A stretch of DNA of 64,000 bases from Opitutaceae bacterium (GTDB lineage Bacteria > Verrucomicrobiota > Verrucomicrobiia > Opitutales > Opitutaceae), in NCBI GenBank assembly GCA_028691845.1, contig JAQUYL010000001.1:186001-250000 (forward strand), in the 5' to 3' direction. Below the pieces are notes generated by a model. That model was not told the DNA's origin. It was given only the letters and a program-made list of their open reading frames with translations, and did not search any database. A program made the translations under genes and the position numbers. Position 1 is the first letter of the stretch, and each line of letters opens with the position of its first letter. This document shows positions 55,188 to 64,000 of this stretch, in pieces.

Positions 55188-55226
55188 AGGCCGCTGCCGG
55201 CTCAGCCGGCCGCGGCCTTTGTTTTG
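55188..55226 (+). terminator. Rho-independent terminator after outer-membrane protein gene
   Basis: A 15-base arm (55188-55202) pairs with 55204-55218 with one mismatch, forming a long GC-rich stem, followed by TTTGTTTTG. Confidence 0.9.
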
Positions 55227-55361
55227 ACGTATGGTAATTATCAGCCGCAGCGGATGCCCCGGCGGTGGTCCGCCCAAATCGTCCCCCAGGCAGGCGGGGT
55301 CTGTCATCCCGATCAATGAGCTGTCCGGGGGCGTGAAATTGGCCTCGCCCGACGAGCGGGT

Positions 55362-56480
55362 ATGGGTTATGGGAAACATGTGCGCTGGCGGTTTGTATGG
55401 CTCGTTTTGCTGGCGGTTCTCGGATCCCCCACCGGGATCGCCGCCGATCTGGCAGTCAAGATCGTGCGCAGCGCGGCGGAAAAGGGTGACGTGGAGGCGC
55501 AATGCGCGATTGCCGCCGCCTATTTCGAGGGGACGGACGGATTACCCCAGGACCGCAAGGAAGCCGCCAGGTTTTTCCGCATGGCGGCCGATCAGGGACA
55601 CGCCACCGCCCAGTGGTTCCTCGCCAACATGTATGCCGAAGGGGAAGGCGGTTTGCCCAAAGACCAGGCGGAGTCGCTGAAATGGATGCGGCAGGCCGCC
55701 CAAGGCGGCGACGCGGACGCCCAGTACGCGATCGGCTTGTCCTCTTCCTGGGACGCGGTCGGCAAGCAGGATTTCGCGGAGGCCGTGCGGTGGTTTCGCC
55801 AGGCGGCCGAACAGGGGCATGACGGGGCGCAATACCGCCTCGGCGTTCATTATGAGCATGGGTTAGGTGTGGCCAAGGATACGGCGGAAGCCGAAAAACT
55901 GTTCCGCAAAGCGATCTTCAGCGGGCTCAATCCGGACGCAATGTTCCGTCTCGCCGGTATTAACCTTGAAGGTGACAACGGGCCGCGGGATCTTGTTGAG
56001 GCTTGGGCTTGGTTCAATCTCGCCCGGAAGGTGGACCACAAGCATGCCGCGGAGTGTGCCGCCATTCTCGAGGAAGGAATTGGCCACGACCAGAACATCA
56101 TGGTGGCGGTGGCCAAGCGCGAGGAGGCGTTGGAACAGCAGCTTAATGCTGTGGCGGAAAAAATGGATAAGGAGGAAGCCGCTCTAGCGGGGGGATCCCA
56201 TATCGAATTCGGGTTGATTCCGCGCGACATTCCCTCGTTTTTCCGCCTGCTCTTCGGGCTGGTGGTGGTTCCCACCACCATGATCTGGGTGATCATCGAC
56301 AGCAAGCGCATCGGGGTCAGGAAAGGCGTGATCACCGGATGGGGCAACATGGGCCGGTGGACCTGGGTGATATTGTGCATTCTGTTCTGGGCAGGGGCGT
56401 TTCCCCTCTACCTGCTGAAGCGGCGCGACTTCATCGCTGCGAACCAGCTGGCCCCGGAGGCCAAAACACCGGAGGCGTAA
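55362..56480 (+). CDS. Sel1-repeat protein with C-terminal membrane helices
   Basis: A 372-residue protein: signal or anchor segment (FVWLVLLAVLGSPTGIAA), then at least five Sel1-like repeats (AAEKGDVEAQCAIAAAYFEG, AADQGHATAQWFLANMYAEG, AAQGGDADAQYAIGL, AAEQGHDGAQYRLGVHYEHG, AIFSGLNPDAMFRLAGINLEG). A coiled region and two membrane helices (FGLVVVPTTMIWVIID, WVILCILFWAGAFPLYLL) follow. Sel1 repeats bind partner proteins. The combination suggests a membrane-anchored scaffold; no partner is evident. Confidence 0.8.
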   Translation: MGYGKHVRWRFVWLVLLAVLGSPTGIAADLAVKIVRSAAEKGDVEAQCAIAAAYFEGTDGLPQDRKEAARFFRMAADQGHATAQWFLANMYAEGEGGLPKDQAESLKWMRQAAQGGDADAQYAIGLSSSWDAVGKQDFAEAVRWFRQAAEQGHDGAQYRLGVHYEHGLGVAKDTAEAEKLFRKAIFSGLNPDAMFRLAGINLEGDNGPRDLVEAWAWFNLARKVDHKHAAECAAILEEGIGHDQNIMVAVAKREEALEQQLNAVAEKMDKEEAALAGGSHIEFGLIPRDIPSFFRLLFGLVVVPTTMIWVIIDSKRIGVRKGVITGWGNMGRWTWVILCILFWAGAFPLYLLKRRDFIAANQLAPEAKTPEA

Positions 56481-56546
56481 ACGGCCTGCTCCCCGCTGCA
56501 GAGTATCCGGCCGCAGCCAGAAAGCTTCAGCTGGCCGCTCCGCCAG

Positions 56547-58268
56547 CTACTCCAGACCAGTCGGGATGACGTCGTTCGGATACTCGATACTGAACTTCAG
56601 AGGCAGCTCACGCTTCTCGCCGGGCTTGAGGTTGAGCGTCCACTTGATCGTGCCGTCGACCTCGCGAACGATTTCCTTCGGCTTCTCCGGCGTGCCGATC
56701 TCCCCGGCGGCGGGAAGGAGCAGCTTGACGACGATCTTTTCGTTCCGCGACACCGGTATCTGATCGGCGAACACAATGCGTGCAGCCGTCTTTTTGTTGT
56801 TCTGCACCGTGAGAAGGAAATCGTAGGTGATGCGCTTGCCGCTGTTGGTGATTCCCGTGTCTTCGGTGAAGCGGTTTACCCGCTTGTGCTTCACACCGAT
56901 GCCTTCGTCCACCCCCAGGGCGAGGTCGAACTTCTCGCCGGGCATGACGGTGCGGAGGCTGCTGGCGGCGACGAAGGTGCTGTCGAGAAAAACGTTCATC
57001 GCCCCGGCCAACAGCGGAAAGTCGGAGGAGTTCGTCACCTTCGCTGTCAGGAAGGCAGCCTGCAGGCGCTTGGGGACGGAGGAGTATTCCGATCTGGACT
57101 CCAGGCGCGCCTGGGTGATGGGCGCCTTCTGCGGGGAGTTGTCGCAGGGTACCGTTGTGGCGACGGGAATTTTGAGCGAGGCGCTCGTCGCCTGCATGTT
57201 GAGCACGGCCGTCGCCAGCTGGGCCTCATGGATCTGGTCGTCGGTTTCGGCGGCATTCATCACCACCGAAGGAGCGGTCAGTCCCCCGATGGCCGACTTC
57301 ATGGCGACCTCAAGTCGCGGCTCGCGGACGGCCTGTTCCACGGGCCGCGGGTGTGCCACATCGACTGTCCAAGGAGCGAGCGACGGCGGGGCGCCGCCCA
57401 GGCTCGGACGGGCGGTTGAGAGCGTGAGCGCCACGTCTTTCCAATCTTCCCCTGTTTTCTGGCGCACGACGCCGAAACACGACAGCGCCACCGCATGATC
57501 GTTGCTCAGGACCCGGGCGTCATAAGCCGGCGTCCAGGAAGCGTTCGGTACCGTGTAGGCCAGCGCGATCTCCAGGTTCCCGCCGCCGGCCGAGGCGACG
57601 CGCACCATCACCGTTTTGTAGCTGCGGCCACCGGCCCCGCGCAGGTCGTTGAGTTGCTTTTCCAGCGCCGTCTTTTTGATCTGCAGGTCTTCGCGCTGGA
57701 TGTCGATCGACTGCTGTTCGGCGGCGATTCGGCCCAGCGCTTCGTCAGCATAGCCGTAGAGTTTCTGCAACTCCTCCAGCGTCGGCCGGGGCGCAGGTCG
57801 GTTGGGCGAGGATGCTTCCCGCGCCGGACCAGCCTGGACGGGGATTGAGATCGGGCCCGAGGATGATTGGAGCAGACGCCGGATGAAGGCGCCCTCCTCC
57901 TTGAGCAGGGCCGTGCGATCGTCGAGGACGCGAACCTGCTGCTGCAGGCCGCGCAGCTCGTCCTCGATGGCTTTGACGCGTTCGTTGGGCGTGAAGGCGA
58001 CGTAATTCTGGCGCGAGCTGACATCGAGGAAGGTGGCCTGAGCGGTGCCCTGGCCGCTGACTTGGAGCGACTGGTCGACGAGCGCCGACGGCAGGTTTTC
58101 AAAAACAATTTCCTGTGTGCCGGCGGCCAGATCGACCGTGGCCGTGCGGGTGACCACCGCCCGATCGGGGTAGACGGTGACTGCGGAGATGAGTGAATCG
58201 ACCGGAGCGGCGGAAAGGCGGCAGGCGGAAAGAAGAAGGCCGAGTGAGAGGGGAAGGAGGGTTTTCAT
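56547..58268 (-). CDS. MuiA-like DUF4140/DUF4139 protein
   Basis: A 573-residue exported protein. It has a signal peptide (LLPLSLGLLLSACRLSAA), an N-terminal DUF4140 part (SAVTVYPDRAVVTRTATVDLAAG), a coiled coil (ERVKAIEDELRGLQQQ and AAEQQSIDIQREDLQIKK), and a C-terminal DUF4139 part (YTVPNASWTPAYDARVLSND). The family is named from the mucoidy inhibitor MuiA; its biochemistry is not known. The Cys in the signal suggests possible lipid attachment. It is convergent with the Sel1 gene. Confidence 0.85.
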   Translation of the reverse strand: MKTLLPLSLGLLLSACRLSAAPVDSLISAVTVYPDRAVVTRTATVDLAAGTQEIVFENLPSALVDQSLQVSGQGTAQATFLDVSSRQNYVAFTPNERVKAIEDELRGLQQQVRVLDDRTALLKEEGAFIRRLLQSSSGPISIPVQAGPAREASSPNRPAPRPTLEELQKLYGYADEALGRIAAEQQSIDIQREDLQIKKTALEKQLNDLRGAGGRSYKTVMVRVASAGGGNLEIALAYTVPNASWTPAYDARVLSNDHAVALSCFGVVRQKTGEDWKDVALTLSTARPSLGGAPPSLAPWTVDVAHPRPVEQAVREPRLEVAMKSAIGGLTAPSVVMNAAETDDQIHEAQLATAVLNMQATSASLKIPVATTVPCDNSPQKAPITQARLESRSEYSSVPKRLQAAFLTAKVTNSSDFPLLAGAMNVFLDSTFVAASSLRTVMPGEKFDLALGVDEGIGVKHKRVNRFTEDTGITNSGKRITYDFLLTVQNNKKTAARIVFADQIPVSRNEKIVVKLLLPAAGEIGTPEKPKEIVREVDGTIKWTLNLKPGEKRELPLKFSIEYPNDVIPTGLE

Positions 58269-58407
58269 GGGGGAACGGGAAACAGGACGGGAGGGGAAAC
58301 CTGTTGTCAGGGAACCCTAATCCGCACGAACCGCCACTGACGAGAAAAGAACAGGGACCGGTGCGGACCCGGCGCTGGCACCGAGAAGGGTTCATTAGTG
58401 GTTTCTG

Positions 58408-59886
58408 CTACCAGTTGTCACTGCGAAAGGGCGCAGCGGGCAGGCCGGCGCCATTGTAGAGGTTGGCCTCGGGGGCGTTGGCCCAGGCGTAACGCACGGC
58501 GACCGGTTCTTTCACCTCCGGAGAGGAGACCAGCACGGTGTCGCGTTCGAGCCGGGCGGTGGCGCGATAAAATTTCCTGTCGTGGCCGGCAATTTCGAAG
58601 CCGGCGGGCGGTTTGTCGTGCGCGGTCAGGCTACCGTCGGCATGGGCGAAGTGCACACGCATCGCCGCACCTTCGCGCTGCGCCGACAGGAATATCGGCC
58701 CGGACCAGTCGCCGGGAATTCCGTAGACTTGAGTGCGGGCGATAAGGGCGAGGCGGCGACCGATCTCCTGCTTGCTGGCGGGGTGGATGTTGCCGGAGGC
58801 GCCCATATCGATGGTCACGGCCATCCCGGTGGCGGGCAGGACCAGCGCCTGCGTTTGGGCTTCGCGCAGATAGGCCCGGTTGGCGATCGCGTCATCCTGG
58901 CAGTTGGCCAGTTGCACAAAATAGAACGGGAAGTCACCCTCCTCCCACGCCTGCCGCCATTGCATGATCAGGGTGGGAAACAGAGCCCGGTACTCGTTGT
59001 AGCGGGAGGCATTCGCCTCGTCCTGATCCCACAGGACGCCCCGGATCGCAAAGGGCATGAGCGGAGCGATCATGCCGTTGTAAAGGCCGGCGGGGGTGCT
59101 TCTGTGACCGGGGCCGGGCGGCTCGCAGACCGGAGCAGGTCCGGGTAGGCCAGAGGCTTGGGCGGATTTCTTGGACGGGTATTCCTGCAGTATTTTTTTC
59201 CAGCGTTCGCCAATCACTTGGAAGGCCGGATCGGAGGCCAACGCTTCGGCGCTCATCCACGCCTCGATCGGCGTGCCATCCCAGGTGCTGTTGATGATGC
59301 CGATGGGGACGCCAAGCTTCAGGTGGAGATCCCGGGCAAAAAAATAACCCACGGCGTTGAAACGTCCGACGGCTTCAGGCGAGCAGACGCTCCAGGCGCC
59401 GGAAACTGTCGCGGCGGGCTTTTCCGCCACCACGTGATCAACCGCAAACTGGCGGATCAGGGGGGGGGCGACCGCAGCCCCCTGGGCCGCATTTTGTGGG
59501 CCTAAGGAGGTGTTCGGCGGGCCTTGGGTCGGAAGCTCAATATTCGACTGGCCGGAGCACAACCACACTTCCCCCACGACAACATCAGCGATGCGCACGG
59601 TGTTCCTGCCCGTGACGACGAGTTGGGCCGGTTCGCTGGTGGCGGGCAGGGGGTCGAGACGCACCTGCCAATGGCCTTTCTTGTCCGCCGTGACATGGTG
59701 CTCCTGATCGCGAAAATATACCGTGATCTTCTCCCTCGGCTTGGCCATGCCCCAGACGGGCAGGGGTCGGTCGCATTGCAGGACCGCATGATCCTGAAAA
59801 AGCGGCGCCAGCATCACGTCGGCCCGGGTGGCCGCTGGCCCTGCCAGAAGACTGGCGAAGAAAAACCGGAGGAACTGAGGGGACAT
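58408..59886 (-). CDS. Sialate O-acetylesterase family protein
   Basis: A 492-residue SGNH-type esterase with a signal peptide (FLRFFFASLLAGPAATRA). GEVWLCSGQSNIELP carries the catalytic Ser in the GQSN motif; NIHPASKQEIGRRLA holds the catalytic His with Asp in VTIDMGASG nearby. An N-terminal Ig-like beta domain (VLQCDRPLPVWGMAKPREKI) is usual in this family. It removes O-acetyl groups from sialic acids or plant polysaccharides. ATG 59886 is chosen for the signal peptide; 44 codons upstream are ignored. Confidence 0.87.
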   Translation of the reverse strand: MSPQFLRFFFASLLAGPAATRADVMLAPLFQDHAVLQCDRPLPVWGMAKPREKITVYFRDQEHHVTADKKGHWQVRLDPLPATSEPAQLVVTGRNTVRIADVVVGEVWLCSGQSNIELPTQGPPNTSLGPQNAAQGAAVAPPLIRQFAVDHVVAEKPAATVSGAWSVCSPEAVGRFNAVGYFFARDLHLKLGVPIGIINSTWDGTPIEAWMSAEALASDPAFQVIGERWKKILQEYPSKKSAQASGLPGPAPVCEPPGPGHRSTPAGLYNGMIAPLMPFAIRGVLWDQDEANASRYNEYRALFPTLIMQWRQAWEEGDFPFYFVQLANCQDDAIANRAYLREAQTQALVLPATGMAVTIDMGASGNIHPASKQEIGRRLALIARTQVYGIPGDWSGPIFLSAQREGAAMRVHFAHADGSLTAHDKPPAGFEIAGHDRKFYRATARLERDTVLVSSPEVKEPVAVRYAWANAPEANLYNGAGLPAAPFRSDNW

Positions 59887-60016
59887 GGAGAACAATGAAA
59901 GGGTGCCATCCCAGGCGATCGGTTCGCTTGGGGCAACCGCGATTGCAGGGACACGGGCGGGTGGCGGCAATCGGCGGTTGCCTTGGCTGCCGCTGGCGTG
60001 TTCGCTCCGCGCCACC

Positions 60017-60316
60017 ATGCTTGTTCACAGCGTCTTTTTCTGGCTTAAGGAAGAACTCTCCGCGGCCCAGCGGGCGGAGTTTCGTCGTGAAGTGGAGACC
60101 CTGACCACCCTCCGCGGCGTCGAACGGGGCTTCGTCGGCACGCCGGCGGCGGTGGCGGAGCGGCCGGTCGTTGATCGCAGTTACAGCGTGGGATTGACTC
60201 TGCTGTTCCGCGACCGGGGCGCGCACGACGCCTACCAGGTGGATCCGGCGCACCAGGCCTTCCTCACCCGATTCAAGGCGAGCTGGGTCCGGGTTCAAAT
60301 CTACGATTGCGAGTAG
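60017..60316 (+). CDS. Dabb family stress-responsive alpha/beta-barrel protein
   Basis: A 99-residue dimeric ferredoxin-like barrel protein: MLVHSVFFWLKEELS, RGVERGFVGTPAA, DRSYSVGLTLLFRD, and AYQVDPAHQAFLTRF are typical Dabb strands and helices. Function unknown. It is divergent from the sialate esterase gene; the longer frame upstream covers the promoter of both. The SDR gene follows 17 bases later. Confidence 0.83.
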   Translation: MLVHSVFFWLKEELSAAQRAEFRREVETLTTLRGVERGFVGTPAAVAERPVVDRSYSVGLTLLFRDRGAHDAYQVDPAHQAFLTRFKASWVRVQIYDCE

Positions 60317-60333
60317 CCGTGCGCTCAATTGCC

Positions 60334-61176
60334 ATGCCAGCCCTGGCGGACCAGGTCGTCCTTGTCACCGGGGCATCGTCGGGGATCGGAGAGGCGACGG
60401 CCCGGCGGCTGGGCCGCCGCGGCGCCCGGATCGTCCTCTTCGCGCGGCGGGCCGACCGGATCGAAGCCTTGGCGCACGAACTCGATCCGACGGGCGTCCG
60501 AACGGTCGCCGTCGCGGGCAACCTGACAAACGCCATCGACCGACAGAGGCTCGTGGCGGCGGCGCTGGAGAAATTCGGCCGCATCGACGCACTGGTGAAC
60601 AATGCCGGTTATGGCACTCGCGGGGCGGTGGAGACCGTGCCGGTCGAGCTGATCCGCCGGAATTTCGAGACAAATGTGTTCTCGCTTATTGCCCTGACGC
60701 AGCTCGTTGTGCCGCAGATGCGCGCGCAAGGCGCGGGCAGGATCGTCAACATCGGCTCGGTGGCGGGCCGCATCGCCCGGCCGATGTCGAGCGTCTACGA
60801 TTCCACCAAGCACGCCCTCGAGGCCATCACCGACGGCCTGCGCGGCGAACTCAGGCCGTTCGGCATCGGCGTCGTCCTTATTCGGCCGGGGCTGATCCTG
60901 ACGGAATTTGTCCAGTCAGCCGACCGGGCTTCGCAAACGGTGGTGGAGACGGCGGGGCCGTACGCGCCGTACTTTGCCGGCTATCATCGCGGCTATGACC
61001 GGCTGCGGCCCTACGCCGGGACGGCCGACGACATCGCATGCCTGGTCGAAAAGGCGCTGACCGCGTCACGACCGAAGGCGCACTATGCCGGGCCGATCCA
61101 CGCGAAGCTGTTCCTTCTGCTCAAGTGGCTGCTGCCAGCCCGGGTGATCGACCACTTCGTGCGACTGAGGCGATAA
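60334..61176 (+). CDS. SDR family oxidoreductase
   Basis: A 280-residue classical short-chain dehydrogenase. The nucleotide loop VTGASSGIGEA, NNAGYGTRG, the catalytic Ser (IGSVAG) and Tyr-x3-Lys (YDSTK) are complete. FARRADR with Arg after beta-2 favours NADP(H). The C-terminal extension (HAKLFLLLKWLLPARVID) is hydrophobic and may contact membrane. The substrate is unknown. ATG 60334 is used; a GTG at 60319 is possible. Confidence 0.88.
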   Translation: MPALADQVVLVTGASSGIGEATARRLGRRGARIVLFARRADRIEALAHELDPTGVRTVAVAGNLTNAIDRQRLVAAALEKFGRIDALVNNAGYGTRGAVETVPVELIRRNFETNVFSLIALTQLVVPQMRAQGAGRIVNIGSVAGRIARPMSSVYDSTKHALEAITDGLRGELRPFGIGVVLIRPGLILTEFVQSADRASQTVVETAGPYAPYFAGYHRGYDRLRPYAGTADDIACLVEKALTASRPKAHYAGPIHAKLFLLLKWLLPARVIDHFVRLRR

Positions 61177-61498
61177 TGCGCCAATCATCTTGTGCGCCGC
61201 CTTTTCCGCGAAAACTGCGTTCATCACTTTTGTCACTCAATGGGCGACTTTCAGGCTTCATGTTCCGCGGAAGTTTGTCATCTAATAGATGACATTGACC
61301 CTGCGGAATACCAAGCATGTTTGTCACCCAATAGGTGACAAATTCCCGTCAGGAGAGCTTGCTGCTGTCCGCGTGAACGACTTGCGAGTGGAATAGAAGC
61401 CGGGGGGCAGGGCTTCTATGGGGTGAGATAGTTTTTCGCTTGGGTTGACCCGATCAAGGGCAGATCCGCGGAAAACATCCCAACAGGAGATACTTCTG
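61177..61498. other. Intergenic region with palindrome array
   Basis: This 322-base gap lies between convergent genes. It holds the three 17-bp palindromes listed separately, and a 9-bp perfect hairpin ATAGAAGCC (61393-61401)/GGCTTCTAT (61411-61419) with a loop GGGGGGCAG; GTTTTT follows ten bases on. That hairpin could end the SDR transcript. No gene is supported. Confidence 0.55.
61232..61339. repeat. Three regularly spaced 17-bp palindromes
   Basis: Copies at 61232-61248 (GTCACTCAATGGGCGAC, degenerate), 61277-61293 (GTCATCTAATAGATGAC, perfect) and 61323-61339 (GTCACCCAATAGGTGAC, perfect). All are preceded by TTT(T/G) or TTTGT-like flanks, and centres lie 45 and 46 bases apart. The shared pattern is TTTGTCA-yy-yAAT-rG-rr-GAC. 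These look like operator sites for a dimeric regulator, but both flanking genes point inward. Confidence 0.8.
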
Positions 61499-61753
61499 TC
61501 AGCCACCACCCGTCGAGCCGGGTGCTGACGATGATTCGGACAGCCTGGCGCCCGGCGGGGCGCAGAACGAGATCTGCCACAGCCAGAGACTCAGACCGCC
61601 GGCCACAATGCAGGCGATGGCGCTCACCCAGAAGGGGATGGCGATGCCTGCGGCCACGATTTCAATCCGGGCCAGCAATCGCGTGAGTTGCCCGAGACAG
61701 CCAAGCCCGAAAATCGTACCCGCGACCCGAAGACCGAGAATTTGCGATTTCAT
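61499..61753 (-). CDS. Small two-helix membrane protein, function unknown
   Basis: An 84-residue protein: MKSQILGLRVAGTIFGLGC, a first helix through about residue 20, and a second hydrophobic segment (GIAIPFWVSAIACIVAGGLS). A short tail follows that is rich in Ser and Gly. ATG 61753 starts naturally; the upstream frame to 61819 looks like leader. It is on the minus strand, 91 bases after uvrC. I do not recognise a family name. Confidence 0.6.
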   Translation of the reverse strand: MKSQILGLRVAGTIFGLGCLGQLTRLLARIEIVAAGIAIPFWVSAIACIVAGGLSLWLWQISFCAPPGARLSESSSAPGSTGGG

Positions 61754-61844
61754 CAAGCGTTCTTTCTTTGGCGGCGCGTGCCGCACAGAATGCTCTTTTA
61801 GGGCAAGGCATGGGAACAATCCAGCCTCATTCGCGCGGCGGCTT

Positions 61845-63329
<1,485 letters not shown>

Positions 63330-63363
63330 TTTTCTGAAAACGAATTACGTTTCAACCTACATC

Positions 63364-64000
63364 ATGTTTTCAACTGCTACGAACAAGCCCCAGCCTGACG
63401 CCGTCGGCAAGGCCGAAGGGGCCGTTCCCTCGCATGCGCCGCGCTACGAACTGCTCACCATCGGCGACGAGCTGCTGCTGGGGTTGACCGCCAACGGGCA
63501 CCTGACCTGGATTGGCGGGCAGCTCGCCCGGCGCGGCGTCACGTTGCAGCGGAATGTCACCATCACGGATGAGGCGGGCGCCATCGCGGCGCAATTTACG
63601 GAGAGTTGGGCGCGATCCGAGGTGCTCATCACGACCGGCGGGCTTGGACCGACCTGCGACGACCGGACGCGGGAGGTAATCGCCCAGAAACTCGGGCAGT
63701 GCCTGGTGTTCGATCCGGAGGTCGAACGGGGCATCGCAGAGCGTTTTGTCCAGTTGGGCCGTGAGATGACGCCGAACAATCGCAAGCAGGCCTGCAAATT
63801 TGAGCGAGGGGAACTCCTGCCCAACCCGAACGGGACGGCGCCGGGACTGTGGGTCGAGCAGGACGGCCGGGTGCTGGTGATGCTGCCGGGGCCGCCCAAC
63901 GAATTGCAGCCGATGTTCACCAGCCAGGTGTTGCCGCGGCTAGCCCGGCGCGGCCTGCTGGCGGATGGCGAGACCTACGTGCAGATCCGCACGGCCGGCC
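63364..64000 (+). CDS. cinA: CinA-like competence/damage-inducible protein (3' partial)
   Basis: Open from ATG 63364 to the window end, so about 212 residues of the N-terminal MoaB-like (COG1058) domain are visible: LLTIGDELLLGLTANG, ITTGGLGPTCDDRTREV, and MLPGPPNELQPMF. The amidase domain, if present, is beyond the window. Known CinA proteins are nicotinamide-mononucleotide deamidases and ADP-ribose pyrophosphatases. An extra 25-residue hydrophilic N-terminus precedes the domain. Confidence 0.92.
   Translation, partial: MFSTATNKPQPDAVGKAEGAVPSHAPRYELLTIGDELLLGLTANGHLTWIGGQLARRGVTLQRNVTITDEAGAIAAQFTESWARSEVLITTGGLGPTCDDRTREVIAQKLGQCLVFDPEVERGIAERFVQLGREMTPNNRKQACKFERGELLPNPNGTAPGLWVEQDGRVLVMLPGPPNELQPMFTSQVLPRLARRGLLADGETYVQIRTAG

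Noticed and set aside
61232..61339. CRISPR array
   Set aside because: Only three short palindromes, one degenerate, with about 28-base gaps and no cas genes; typical repeats and spacers are longer.
61324..61509. Short minus-strand frame overlapping the palindromes
   Set aside because: No family signal, no start context, and it runs through the palindrome and hairpin region.

Overview
The window is GC-rich (about 60 percent by eye), gene-dense bacterial chromosome with housekeeping genes on both strands and no plasmid, phage or insertion-sequence genes. The family mix suggests a Gram-negative bacterium of the Verrucomicrobiota, probably Opitutales/Opitutaceae: OleC/OleD-type enzymes, a zinc-lid adenylate kinase, a CGWS glutaredoxin, a short ATP synthase delta subunit, a sialate O-acetylesterase, an outer-membrane barrel protein and start codons that mostly lack a Shine-Dalgarno sequence. 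This placement is inference; there is no rRNA in the window.

Layout. 0-3.8 kb: end of a sugar-nucleotide epimerase gene, a lipoate ligase family gene, and two RNA methyltransferases (RlmD/TrmA type and SpoU type). 3.9-4.4 kb: a decayed mazEF toxin-antitoxin pair. 4.4-7.2 kb: oleC-oleD (beta-lactone/olefin pathway). 7.5-10.2 kb: RNase D, HDAC-like amidohydrolase, glycerophosphodiesterase. 10.3-12.4 kb: queC-queE and an ExoD-like membrane protein. 12.5-17.2 kb: adenylate kinase, a quinone-reductase-like enzyme, and the feoA-feoB-small Cys protein iron operon. 17.3-23.9 kb: the complete F1Fo ATP synthase operon atpBEFHAGDC on the minus strand. 24-27 kb: trmB, then an AT-rich stretch holding wrecked PhoR-like and PhoB-like genes. 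27-30.3 kb: mnmE-mnmG (tRNA U34 modification), with mnmG itself AT-rich. 30.4-34.5 kb: pdxH, recA, an ArsB/NhaD-type permease, glutaredoxin. 34.6-45 kb: nitrogen assimilation (gltB, gltD, gdhA) enclosing a large two-domain protein of unknown role. 45.3-49.6 kb: TrpB2, a GNAT-nitrilase fusion, a broken PstS-like gene. 49.6-53.2 kb: yebC and the conserved rpmH-rnpA-yidD-yidC block. 53.5-61.8 kb: peroxiredoxin, outer-membrane and Sel1 proteins, MuiA-like protein, sialate O-acetylesterase, Dabb protein, SDR. 61.8-64 kb: a cysteine-poor, short UvrC and the start of cinA.

The most notable signals are gene decay in phosphate-signalling genes (PhoB/PhoR-like and PstS-like remnants), a mazEF pair with damage on both sides, an OleC-OleD pair without OleA/OleB alongside, a KaiC-like domain that has lost its P-loop fused to a pyruvate-phosphate-dikinase-type ATP-grasp domain inside the glutamate cluster, and three evenly spaced 17-bp palindromes between convergent genes near 61.3 kb. 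I found no CRISPR array, tRNA, rRNA or replication origin.
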